From Castanea sativa (lineage: Eukaryota; Streptophyta; Magnoliopsida; Fagales; Fagaceae): DNA of 64,000 nucleotides. Both the position numbers and the translations under genes were made by a program. The stretch is taken from the NCBI RefSeq assembly GCF_040712315.1, contig NC_134017.1, positions 6,540,001 to 6,604,000 on the forward strand. Reading direction: 5' to 3'. Below are positions 1 through 11,025 of the stretch, in pieces; positions within the stretch are counted from its first letter, which is position 1; the number at the start of each line of letters is the position of its first letter. A model generated the notes under the pieces. It worked only from the letters and a program-made list of their open reading frames with translations, had not been told where the DNA came from and did no database searches.

Positions 1-499
1 AAAGCAAAAAGAATAAAATTGTTCTATATATGATTGCAAGCATGTCTTCTAGGAGATGTGGGAGTTATAGGATATACCTTGAATGTCATAGTCTCCATCA
101 AGCCGTTATGATCGTGTGTGAATCAAATGGATTTGCTCATATCTCAAATCGTCATAGCATGTAGACACTTATGCAATCTTACGATGTTTTTCACACACAA
201 CACGCAATATTCTTTTCTACTTTTGATACCTGTGCAGGTACAATATGATTTGGTCGACACAAGGAATACATGTATTAATGTATGCTCACTAAACTGTCTT
301 AACTTGTTTTTTAAATATAAAATTGGTTAGACTTGTTTTGTGTGTGTGTGTATGTATGTGTGTTTTGGATCTAAATGCTTGACATTTTTCTTGTTGAAAG
401 ATGTTTTTGAGAGCTTAAAATGTTGTTTAGATCCTTGGTTGAGTTACATGTTTGATTGCATTCATTTTTGTGTTTTTATCTTATTTGAAAAACTGTTTT

Positions 500-900
500 T
501 AAGCAATCTCGATAGCTTCCCGATACCTCTCGACAGATAGGCTATCTATCAAGCCTCTTAAACTTCCTTTCTCGACAGCTGTTATAGCAATTTCAATCCA
601 TCGAAGTTTTTGAGAATTTGTCTCAATAGCTTTTCGATAGCTTCTCGATCCATCGAGCCTCTTTTGCTATGGACACCTCTGGATAGCTTCTCAATAGATG
701 TATCTAGCAAACTTTAAATCTCAACACCTCTCGATACCTCTCGATCTGTCGAGAATTATGGATTTTTATATAAAGGGTTAGCGCAATTTCTCCTTCATTT
801 TTCTTGCTCTCTCAATCCTTTGTCTTCTCCCCTTCCCAAACTCTTCTCTCTCACTCCAAACCTCTTCCCCAGTTGTTCTTCGATCTCTAGAGCATTTTCT
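500..900 (+). promoter_or_regulatory. Probable retroelement promoter and leader
   Basis: The stretch 480-760 repeats short motifs of the type CTCGATAG, CTCGACAG and GATAGCTTCTCGA, many of them self-complementary. It is followed by a TATA box (TATATAAA at 767-774) and a pyrimidine-rich CT leader (785-900). This arrangement looks like a U3/TATA/leader module driving the ORF at 1591-2758. No transcript evidence is available. Confidence 0.4.
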
Positions 901-1234
901 TCCTCTGGTATGTCTCTTATTCATTCATTGATCATGTATTTCATCTTTTGTGACCTAACCTTTAGGGTTTGTTGAAAAAGTTGGGGTTTTTCAAAATTAA
1001 AGAAGTTTTTGCAATATTTTGGGATGGGTTTTGTGTAAATGATCTTAAATGATCATGTATTGTATCACATTTGCATTTTAACAATGATTCATGCATTTTA
1101 GATGTGTGTTGACTTTGTTGCAATCTTGTGTGCTAGTAGGTTTGGATTGGGATGAGTCCATGATGCTTTTATTTCTGCATGTCACATACTCATGCATTTT
1201 TCATGCATACGTACCTTGCATTTTCTATCTTATT

Positions 1235-1809
1235 GATATTAAATTGTTTGGTGCTTTTCTACTTGTCTCCCTCTCTCTCTCTTTCTCTCAATCTGCATCA
1301 TGGCACCGAAGCGTAAATCCACTCTGTCCCTGGAATCCTCTTCATTCCGGGTTATCTTCCTCTGATCCTACTCCTTCTCATCTTTGGTTCCATGATGAGA
1401 AAGCCCGTAAGGACTTCTCGGGGAAATTTTCTCAACGAGGCATTCATTCGAAACGCCAAGTCATCTTATCTGATTTTTTCGATACTAACCCTCCCACTAT
1501 CATCCACAGTAGGGATTGATATTAAATTGTTTGGTGCTTTTCTGCTTGTCTCCCTCCCTCCCTCTCTCTCTCTCTCTCTCTCTCTGCATCATGGCACCTA
1601 AGCGTAAATCTACTCCATCCTCGGAATCCTCTTCATTCCAGGTTATCTTCCTCTGATCCTACCCCTTCTCATCTTCAGTTCCGTGATGAGAAAGCCCGTA
1701 AGGACTTCTAGAAGAACTTTTCTCAACGAGGTATCCATTTGGAACGCCAAGTCATCTTATCGGATTTTTTCGATACTAACCTTCCCACTATCATCCACAG
1801 TAGGGATTG
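1235..1809 (+). repeat. 283-bp direct tandem duplication over an ORF start
   Basis: The sequence GATATTAAATTGTTTGGTGC begins at 1235 and again at 1518, and everything after it repeats up to AGGGATTG (1511-1518 and 1802-1809). Each copy carries a CT-rich tract, an ATG followed by codons for MAPKRKST, and about 200 bp of coding-like DNA. The copies differ by scattered substitutions and CT-tract length. Only the second copy runs on into the long reading frame at 1874. Confidence 0.85.
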
Positions 1810-2758
1810 GGAGTCATTATGTGGCATCCCGGTCACTTGTCCCTCCGTGATCATATAGAAATTTTACTCCAATATGCACAAATTTAACTATTATGTACCT
1901 CATTTTATCACTCGCATTCGAGGTACGCGCATCGTAGTCACTCCAGATATTGTATCCAAGGTGCTACATGTTCCTAGGGTAGCGCATCCTGACTACCCTG
2001 GCTGTGATCATCTTAGGATTATGTCCAAAGACGAACTCATGTCTCTCTTCTGTGAGACACCTTCTTGGGGTAACCGGCAAAACACCTCTTGCTCGGCCTT
2101 TGCTAAAGGTTTGAGGTTCCTTAACATGGCGATGACATTCGTTCTCCATCCTTTATCTCACTATAACTTTATCACAGAGCCTCATGCTCGATTTTTGTTA
2201 TTTCTCCTAGAGGATCATACTATAGACTTCTTTTCTCACTTTATCCTCTCCCTCATACATGTATATAGAGATACGGCGACCCGTGATAAGCTTATCTTTC
2301 CTTCAGCAATCACGAGGATCCTTCGCCATTTTTATGTCTCCTTTTCCATGTCAGATTATTTCCCTGTCATGTGTGCCATCGATGCAGCTACTGTTAGACA
2401 GAGTGAGGCCCAGCTTCAACTAAAGCAGCCACGGACCAAGACAGCGATCTCTCTAGCTTCTTCGGCTCCATCCACATCTGCTCCTCCTTTTTCTGTGGAT
2501 GGTGTGACTCTAGAGGTGATTATGGCACAATTTCAGTGCATGGATGCTCACCATGACACTCTCAGTGATGAGTTATGTCAGGTGAACACTCGTGTCAGTC
2601 ATATTGCATGATGACAGGCTTGCCTTGGTGGCTTCGTAGAGTCTTCCTCTCCTTCTCCAGAGGCTTCTGAGGATAAGGATGACGATGGTGGCTTTGATGG
2701 CGATGATGATGAGGACGATGGTGCTAACTTTTCCAGCGGCAATGAGATGACTGCTTGA
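1591..2758 (+). pseudogene. Plant transposon-type protein, broken
   Basis: The reading frame starts with MAPKRKST at about 1591 and has frame and stop damage before 1874. It is then open from 1874 to 2608. Two adjacent TGA codons (2609-2614) interrupt it, after which the same frame continues through a Ser/Pro-rich stretch into an acidic tail (DDD, DDDEDD) ending at TGA 2756-2758. The central 200 residues look like the 'putative plant transposon protein' domain found in gag-like ORFs of plant LTR elements. Both TGA codons could be deaminated CGA codons. The function of the family is not known to me, and the assignment is by resemblance only. Confidence 0.6.
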
Positions 2759-3312
2759 ATCACTTTCCCTTTATATTTCGTGACAAAAAGGAGTAGTTTT
2801 GAGTATGAGGGCAGTCATGTACATAGGGAGAGAGCTAGCATAGGAGATTTTTGTTAGGGGGAGTGCTTATACTTTGAGGGATGTAGTGAGAACTTATGTA
2901 TTCTTTTCTTTTCTATCTTTTATAGATACATTGTTCTTACTTTGTGATTGCAAACCTTGTAGTCATTATTGATATATATACATATTGAGGTTGTTATTAT
3001 TTTCTTTCACCTATCTCTTCATGTGTTGTTTCCTTTCTCTCTTTATGCACATGCTTCTTATTACTTGTATGCAATCTTTTATTTCTATTTCACACTAAGA
3101 TGCCGTGATGAGTTTTGTTTAAAGTGTTTCAGAAATATAGGTTGTCAAAGTCTTTTTGCCATGAACTCTCTTCTTGCAAAATTTTTCAAGAGTTTGTGTT
3201 ATGATAAATTTTATTGTATTCAACAAGTGAGTATGAGTTGAGTGATTTATGACTCCTCTCATATGTTCATTTATTTGTTGTGGTTTTGTTACGGATTGCC
3301 AAAGGGGGAAAT

Positions 3313-4334
3313 TGTTAGGACATATATGATTCATGTTAGGAACATATGTCATTAAGAATTGGCTAATCCTTTGACAAAATGTACTTTACTTGTAATTGGG
3401 TAGATCTAGAATGTGTTTAATATTTCAAGGAACAAGGTTTCAAGTTCAAGTGTTAAAGCCTTGAAAGTCTGTCCAAGAATCAAGTGAAGAAGTGGTGGAT
3501 TTTAAATCTCGACAGCTATCTCGACAACTAGTATCTAACGAGGTATAAAAAGCTGTTTCAGCCTGATGCTCGACAGCTGCTCGATAGATACCCTATCTAT
3601 CGAGATTTATGAAAATCAATTTTTCAGATCTGATTTTGCTCCAATCCGTGTGTACATGCTTAGGTTTTCTTTTCTCACAACCCTAAACATATATATGGAT
3701 TATTTTTAAGGTCCGTAAAAGGTTGCACAGTTACACGAGTATAGAGCAAAGTGTTGTTCATGCAAATTGTGACCGGAAACAGAATTTGCCTTAGTTCTTC
3801 TTTCTCTTGAAGAGGCTACTGCATTTACACGCCGTTGGGTTTTGTGACCTAGGAGCTTCGTGATCTTCATCGTGTGATGAACTGAAAAACCTTGCAGCCA
3901 ACATCTTTCTCAAGGTTGTGATTAAGTCACGAATTAGGATCTGCACATCTATTGGTTAGTTACGTAGTGGGAGCCGTGCATTGAAAATGAGAAATTGTCA
4001 CTACATAAAAAGTCCAATTAGGTATTAGGGTAAGGGTTTAATTATAGGTTTGTATAAGGTACTGGGATAACTTTACTTGTAACCGTTTGTTGTGCTAATA
4101 GTGAATTCTCGGGAGTGGTGGCCTTAAAATCACCCGGTGGAGTTTTTGCCTTGGAGGTTTTCTCCATTCGTAAACAAATCATTGTGTCAATTTTGATTTC
4201 TGCTACATTTAGTTATTTGGTGATTTATTTGTGCTACCACGCGTTTTGCATGTTAATTGGATTGATTAATTAACTTGGCTAATTAATTAATTAATTAATT
4301 AATCACAAGGGGTCAATACATTCTTAGCCTATCA
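3313..4334 (+). repeat. 3' LTR of the left-edge retroelement
   Basis: It begins with TGTTAGGACATA directly after the purine tract and ends in CA at about 4334, just after a run of TTAA repeats (4274-4300) and GGGGTCAATACATTC. TG...CA ends, the preceding polypurine tract and the length near 1.0 kb support an LTR. The partner LTR is not in the window, so the exact end is inferred from the family pattern. Confidence 0.65.
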
Positions 4335-4864
4335 ATTGTATTTGGTTTGAGATTTCAGAAGTTAGATTTTAATTTGGGGTTCAATGGATTTTATATTTGG
4401 TAGAGAGAGAGAGAGGGGTCAACAGTGGCTTTTTGTTTTTATTTTTAATTCTTGAAAGGTGGTGGGGCTAGTATTATTTTAATGTGAGAATTTTATGATA
4501 GAAAATGTGATGTAAAGTTTACCCCAAAAAAAATTGATGTATGACATATTGTAAAACAGTGTGATAAAATAGATAAAGTAAGTTTTAATGTGTTAAAATA
4601 ACATTTAGTTTGGCACAGCTGATACTAGTACTCTAATAATCTATCCAACTTTGCCTATAGACTATAGAGAAAGAACAAGAAAAAATATCTACTCAATTTT
4701 TGGACATGGAGGAGAATTTCCTAAAACATTTAGGGTAAAAGAAAACATTTGAGATAAAAGCAAAAACATACACCCTCATACACTGAGAAAATTGGGCCAT
4801 CCAATTATAACATGGTATATTATTTTATTATCCCAAAACACAAGTGGAGTAAGATTAAAGTCCA

Positions 4865-5024
4865 CCACCATGCACCTTTGGCATAATAGTCATTCTATAA
4901 GTATAAATGTGTGTGGGGTGTGGGGTGCAAGGGTCGGGATTCAAGTCTTCAAGAGGGACTTTCACACACACATACACTTAAATTATGATAGAATAGAATT
5001 TCTATCTTGTAAAAAAAAAAAAGG
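4865..5024 (+). mobile_element. tRNA-derived SINE with 14-bp target duplication
   Basis: A 160-bp insert is flanked by perfect copies of AAGATTAAAGTCCA (4851-4864 and 5025-5038). It contains a pol III box-B-like motif (GGGATTCAAGTC near 4936-4947), a possible box A (TGGCATAATAG near 4879) and a short poly-A tract (5011-5022) just before the right duplication. The target-site duplication and A-tail are the marks of LINE-mediated retroposition. The family name is not assigned. Confidence 0.85.
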
Positions 5025-5038
5025 AAGATTAAAGTCCA

Positions 5039-6490
5039 AAACACGAAAAAGTACATCATATTGCAACAATAAATTCGTCAAATAACACTATTGTGGGTCT
5101 TTATCGGATGCTTTTCATAAATGTAACTTGCTTGCTCATTTTCTTGCTAGAAGACGAGTTCTAACGGTAGATCTTGATGTATAGGTAAAAGATCTTTCTT
5201 CTAAGCTAAAGCTTGTATTCCAAGCTAATTATGTGTGTTTATAAAATCTTTCTTATTGGTTCCTCAAGAAAAAACGATCACGCACTAACTATCAAAATGT
5301 TACATCACACATGCGAAAAAATTACATTAAAGATGTGCATAACAAGGTATATGAAACAAGTATTTCTCAATCCAAAAAGCGACTTTGGTTGGAGAAATTG
5401 AATTATTTATTTAAAAAATTACTATTTAGCTATTCACATATTATTGACAATTACTATTTTAGGTGATGTATCTTTACTTACATGTTTCTTTGGAATAAAA
5501 TTAAATAATTTTTTTGTAGATATGATAGTATTATAAATTTGTGATGTTTAATTTGCTCCATGGTGATTGCTCTTTAAGCCAAGACACAAATTTATTTTTA
5601 GTATAAATAAATTAAATCTCAATTAATAGCCGCGAAGATATAGAATTTTATAAGAAGCTTTTGTTATCAAAGAATAATCAAGTACAATGACTTAATTCAA
5701 CGTCGACGATTCAAAAATGGCAAACAGGCAAACACCATAGCATTTTACTAAAGGTACTAACGAGCAATGAGGGGACAAAGGATCTTTTATCATAATTTGA
5801 AAAGCAATATCGAAAAACTTTCCAAACTCCTGAGTGGGACATGTAAACGGACAGGTGTAATGCAGCAAAGGACTCTTCAGCAATATATGCCTAAAAATAT
5901 TACACCGGTAGTCCTTTTGTCCTTTTCTATGCTCTTTTGATGGGTCGTTATAGAATTTGGAATAAATAAAATAAAATAAGCTTTTTTTCTGATTGTATCA
6001 ATTTCTGTCCCTTCCTTTTCAAGGCCCCTTTGTATATTTGTTAAGATTTTATGATTTTTAGTTTATATACTTTATTAGCAATTTTTTATAAATATCTTCT
6101 GAAATTCTTTTTCTTTAATATTATTCTAAATCCGAGTTTGAAATTGAACTTGTTTACCTTAATAGATCAACCAAAGTTAAGTTCAACTTTTATTAACTAT
6201 ACAATGAAGTCAAGTGAAGCTTTCATAAAATCAATAAAAAATTTAAAAAAAAGTTTCTCTATCGCTAAGTGTAGAGAGGGAAAATTCCTGACCTATCACA
6301 AGCTGACATATTTTACTACCAAGTTCATAATGTATGGTCAATTACAAAGCGCCACGTATTTCTACTAGTTTCTACTATCACCATTCAAAAACTAACAAAG
6401 ATTTGTCAAGTGTCACTAAAATAAAAACATAAAAAGCATGCAAAATTTCAATCACACATCGGCGCATGTAAACAATGACATAAGTAGTCC
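5039..6490. other. AT-rich intergenic stretch
   Basis: No gene, no convincing domain and no clear terminal repeats were seen. Short open frames here have no recognisable features. Confidence 0.5.
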
Positions 6491-7556
6491 AATCGAGTGC
6501 TAACATGTGTCACCTTGGAAATTAAGACATTTTGGCCAATCATACTATGTCATGTGTCTTGGAGGAAGAGTCCTAAAGCTCCTCCAATCAAGCTGTGTCA
6601 TGTGTCACGAATCAAACTCCGCCACATGTCACTCACCCACATCCAAACTCCTATAATTAGAAGCCATCTTAAGGCATTTCTACACACCAAGATATCTACA
6701 CTTCAAGCAGCATCAAAGAAGATTCAGAAATATAGAAGCTCTGCTAGAATCAAGCCTAAAGCCTCCAGGAACTTCAAGAACTTCAATCTCGAATACAAAG
6801 AACATTCGAAATAGAATCATTCAAATCATCTTCCTAAATCTTAAAGTTCACTAGAATCAAGCTCAAAAGCCTCTAAAAACTTCAAGAAACCACAAATCAG
6901 TGAAGCTGTATAGATTCAAGCCTCCAAAGCCCCGAAGAATTTCCACCATAAACCTTCGAAGATGAAGAACACACAAAGAACATGAAGAATAAAGAATTTC
7001 TAACAAGCTCATAGCCAGAGATTTGTTGCAATTTCTTTTCAAGGGTCTTCAATACATCCTTCAGCCAAATTGAAGGATATTTGGTGTTCGAGTCAAAATC
7101 ACATGACCACAATTCCAATAAGCAACCATCTCAAGAAGATCGAATCAAATGATCATTCTTTTGTAATTTTAGAAAATTGTACCACATAATCATCAATACA
7201 AATTCATAGTTGTGAAACTATTTTACTTGTTTGATTTATTTCAAACTAGAAATTTAGTCGTTAACAAATTCTTGCATGCCCTATGGGACCTCTCTGTCTT
7301 TTATCTCCTTCTCCTTCAAAGAAATAAATCTTCATCATCTTTCTACCAACTTCAATGGCCTCTAGCAAGAACATTCAAGCTTCAACAATAGCTAGTTTAG
7401 TTAAACTTGGTATGGCTACCACCAACAGCTGCATTGATGCAATCAATTGTAGCCAACCTAAAGCTCACAATCAACCAAGGAAGCCAAGGTCCAGACAATC
7501 ATTTCCTCTGACCTTCTTGCAAGAAATAAGGTCATCAACAAGGACATCTCCACCAT
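6490..7556 (+). mobile_element. Probable Ty3/gypsy LTR remnant and gag start
   Basis: The repeated CATGTGTCA motifs (6500-6640), a TATA-like CTATAATTAG (6651-6660) and a leader rich in AAG/TTCAAG read like an LTR. Near 7270-7292 the sequence GCATGCCCTATGGGACC resembles the primer-binding region of Tat/Ogre-type gypsy elements. It is followed by a short frame (7355-7555) starting MASSKNIQAS that would fit a gag start. No second LTR and no pol were found, so this is a fragment at best. Confidence 0.4.
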
Positions 7557-8023
7557 AAAACACCTCAAGTATTAAAATCAATTATTCTCTTTTCATAATT
7601 GTTTTTCTAGATTGATATTTAATTTCTAATTCTTTCATGAGTCTATTCTTGAATCTTCTTATTGTTAGAATAGGGCTTTTTAATCTCTCTAGTAAAACGT
7701 GGTAATCTTGTTAGATATTACTTTTTCCATAGTTTTGCCTCTAGGGTATGCGATGTACTTGAGTTTTTCTAGCAAAATTATTATTTTCTAGACTAAATTG
7801 TTGGAACAATTGATGAATATAATCAATCAAAGAGAGTTTTATTAATAAAGCTTATTCTAAATCTTTCAATCAAATAGTTTATGTGTTTACTTACCCAACT
7901 GTGTACTAAATTGGACTGGTAATAAATGCTTAACAATATTGGTGGACAAACCCTAACGCCCTAGTTATTTTAATTATTGAATTTTACCAAACTTTATTTT
8001 TCCTAAGTTTCAATTATATTTTT

Positions 8024-8620
8024 CTATATGTTATTAGTGTTTTGGACATGTTCTTGTTTTCCTTTTCTTGGTGGAACGACAACCTTAGCAACACTATGAT
8101 TTCCATTACAAAATTGGACGGCACCCGACAACAAGGCAGTGATTGTGGTTCTGTGGGAGCTGTGTGATGACGTGGGGTCCGGATCTGAAGCCAAGCATAG
8201 GAATTGTTGTGGATCTGTGCTATGTGTGTGGCAATCTTCTTTATTGGGTAGAAATATTTTGCTTAATGCCAAGAACGAAGTTTAGCTCTAATATCATGTT
8301 AAATATTAGCATTGATGTGCATACCATGTTGTATATGCCAAAGTAGATGCAGAAGAGAAAGCATAGAATAGGAACACAAGAACACAAGGATTACGTAATT
8401 CAACCTTGACAGCCTATGTATACAGAGGAAACTCTTAAAGGCTATATCTTTATTATATAAGAGTGTAGTACAAAGTTTGCATTACAATGAACCATAACAT
8501 GAGTATTTATAGAAGACTAAACCCTAGACTATTAGTACAGGTAGGAGACTTCTCTTGCACACATACTAGGTGGGCTTGGACTTATTATATTGGGCTAATA
8601 TGTCTAATATATCTCTAACA
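8024..8620 (-). mobile_element. Truncated Ty1/copia element, 5' LTR plus gag start
   Basis: On the minus strand the order is LTR (8620 down to 8297), a degenerate initiator-Met tRNA primer site (TGATATTAGAGC against the usual TGGTATCAGAGC, forward 8285-8296), then a frame starting MALSKIFLPN (8272 down to 8024). The rest of gag, all of pol and the 3' LTR are missing, so the element is broken shortly after its start. Sequence below 8024 shows no copia similarity that I can see. Confidence 0.75.
8297..8620 (-). repeat. 324-bp copia LTR
   Basis: Minus-strand ends are TGTTAGAGATAT and ATATTTAACA, the TG...CA form. Inside, a TATA-type CTATAAATACTC (forward about 8503-8514) and an AATAAAG motif are placed as in short copia LTRs. 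The degenerate primer-binding site abuts the inner end. Confidence 0.75.
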
Positions 8621-8899
8621 ACTAGCATAAGGGAACTTCAAATCTTGAAGAGAAACATCCTTGTCGTTTTGTTGTAGCACCAACAAATATTTATCAAAAT
8701 TCTAGGGTTCAACACTTGGGAGTTGCTTTTTTAAAATGCAATTTTTTGCAATTTCTTAAACACAATCTAGTTAAAAACACAATGCTAAATGATTTTAAAA
8801 TTCCAAACTGAGATTTAATCATGGTTTTTGTCCAAGAAAACGCTAATTTAAACAGGAGAAAAAAATTATCCAAACGGGTTCTAAGTCATGTAGTTGACT

Positions 8900-8901
<2 letters not shown>

Positions 8902-8963
<62 letters not shown>
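8902..8963. repeat. (TA)n microsatellite
   Basis: An almost uninterrupted TA dinucleotide run of about 62 bp. The open frame through it (Ile-Tyr repeats) is an artefact of the repeat. Confidence 0.95.
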
Positions 8964-8967
<4 letters not shown>

Positions 8968-9354
8968 GCTGAGAGATTCAAAGTAGAATTCCAAATTTGC
9001 GGCGCCATATATCCTAAATTATTTATTTTTAAAGAGTTTTATTTCTTAATTTTAGAATGAAATGTGTGACCACATCATAAATATTCATCAAAGTGAGTTA
9101 CTAAGTATAAAAACCAAAGAGTCTAGAATAAATAAATTATAAAAAAAAATGTTTTACAACAATAAAAAAAATGAACAATTTACATTTTATACCTAATAAT
9201 ATCCTTACAAAAATTTTTAAAGAGTTAACAAAATATAAAAATGACTATCAATATTATTTAAATTTTATATATATAAATATAAATTATATTATGCATCTCA
9301 TTGTATATTTTTAAGTGTATCCATGCATATGCATGGGGTTATAAGTTAATATTA

Positions 9355-9557
9355 TTAAACAATGGATGCCAAGTTGGCAACAATTACAAAATTAAAATGT
9401 GGAGGAACACCCTTCATTCACATCTTTAAATCACTAACATATTTAGCAAAATTGTGAGGAACAGAATTTCCATATCTTTTAACATGAGATATAGTAAAAC
9501 CAATAAAGAATTCTTCTATAACCTTTGCATCCTCAATCAAATGACCAAAAGAAGCAA
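9355..9557 (-). pseudogene. LINE-type RNase H domain relic
   Basis: On the minus strand one frame reads FGHLIEDAK, then ISHVKRYGNSVPHNFAKYV, one TGA stop, then GVPPHFNFVIVANLASIV and a terminal TAA (9355-9357). This is the C-terminal half of the RVT_3-type RNase H domain found at the end of plant LINE ORF2. The start of the domain and the rest of the LINE are absent. Confidence 0.7.
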
Positions 9558-9789
9558 AAGAAGTTAAAACTCTGAGAGTGTAAAATAATAATTAGAATAA
9601 AATTATATCAAATTGAGTTTAAAAGTTAAAACTCTGAGTACTGTACTTTGGACTTTGAATTGGACCGAGCTGAGAAAGGTCCAAAACCATCTAGTATTAT
9701 TCTTATCCGACCCTTTTTTTGGCCTTTTTCAAATCATCTTATCAGTTGACACTTTCGTAATTTAAAGTTTTTTTTTTTTAATTTTTAAA

Positions 9790-11025
9790 ATCCAGAGTTC
9801 CCCAATTCAAAACAAAGTACGACACTTCCGTGGCCGTCGTCGACAACTTTCCCACTTAGCCCATCGTCGTTTCGCCAAATATACCATCTTTTTTAAAAAA
9901 AATTAATTATTTTTCAGGTCAGTGAATGTGAATTACTCTTTAATCATGTCGTTCTTCTTCTTCCGCTTCTTTCTCCTATATCATATGTCGTCAAGGTTTT
10001 ATTTTTGTGTTTGCTTTTTTTCGTTACTGAATTTGAAAGCTTGAACCTTTAGCACTAATTGGCTTAGTATTTTTAAATTAAATATTATATTTGATCTGGG
10101 TTTTTAATCTTATCATCTGGGTTTTAATTAATTTGTGCGTTTGGGTGCTGCGATTGCTTGCTAAGGCTCTGTTTGCCTCTATGGGAAAATACCCAGAAAA
10201 GTTTTCGATGAAAAACATGGTTTAATCAAGCTGCTTAAGGAAGAATATAGTAATTGATGATGTAGAGAAGCATTTTTGTTTGTAAAGAAGTAAGAAATAA
10301 AGGAAAGGAAAGTGCTTTTAGGATTTGCACAATAAAAACCCAGTCTTGAATTCTTTACTATTTTCCTTGTTATCTGGGAAATTAATCTTTATATTTTTGG
10401 ACACAGAAGACAGAATTCAAAAGGGAGAGCTGAAATTTAGAGAAATTGGGTGTTTGCTACAAATTAAAATGGAAGTTAGGCTTTTTGTTTAATTATTGAT
10501 CTTTGCATATGGAACTGCGGCTTTATGTACAGTGAAGAAAGTTGTATTAAATTAAAATGACTTTACTCTTGTGGAATTCATTCATTTTTTTAGTTGTAAA
10601 TGTTCTTACTTTTTGCTTTGGATAGGGAAAGTGAATAATTTCAGGTAAATTAAATGGAAGTTAGGCTTTTCTTTACTTGTTAATCCTTTTTGCTTTTGTA
10701 TATATTGGAAGGAGCCTCAGCTTTACACTCCAATTCAAACTATATTTCTTTTGAAGTAAGTTTAGTGTACAATGAAGAAGGCATTGATTTTAATGGCTGT
10801 AATCTCTATCTGCAACTATGTATTAAGGGTCATGCAAATGTGAGTCTTGTCAATTCAAGGTCTAAACTGGTCAAAATATTTGTTGTGTCTGAAAATCAAC
10901 TTGAAACTAGTTTAATGCTACTGCAAGTTATTTTTTTTAACTCGAATTACTGCTCTTGAGCTACTACTATATGGAGCTAACTTTAGCATTCCCTTTTTTG
11001 GCTTGTAGTTTGTTACAAAGCTCAA
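9790..11025 (+). promoter_or_regulatory. Upstream region and 5'-UTR intron of MAIN-like gene
   Basis: A GC-richer stretch with CGTCGTCGAC motifs (9831-9870) stands out of AT-rich DNA and may mark the transcription start area. A donor-like CAAG/GTTTTA near 9992 and an acceptor TTGTAG at about 11008 would place one intron in the 5' UTR, just upstream of the ATG at 11026. This is inferred from sequence only. Confidence 0.4.

Larger units (their letters stand above)
480..4334 (+). mobile_element. Decayed non-autonomous LTR retroelement, 5' LTR not seen
   Basis: This is a retroelement with a plant-transposon-type ORF (1591-2758), a purine tract AAAGGGGGAAA (3301-3311) and a long terminal repeat after it. 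No reverse transcriptase, integrase or RNase H can be read, so it would have needed another element's enzymes. The left boundary is uncertain: no matching 5' LTR or primer-binding site was found between position 1 and 1200, so the start given is only where CGATAG/CGACAG-rich promoter-like DNA begins. The same CGACAG/CGATAG motif style recurs in the 3' LTR near 3510-3600. The LTR style resembles Ty1/copia elements, which is an inference. Confidence 0.5.

Noticed and set aside
1091..1601. Two overlapping frames before 1874
   Set aside because: They run through both copies of the 283-bp duplication and the CT tract in mixed frames; only the MAPKRKST frame has family resemblance.
8821..9060. Open frame with a long Ile-Tyr run
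   Set aside because: It only translates the (TA)n microsatellite.
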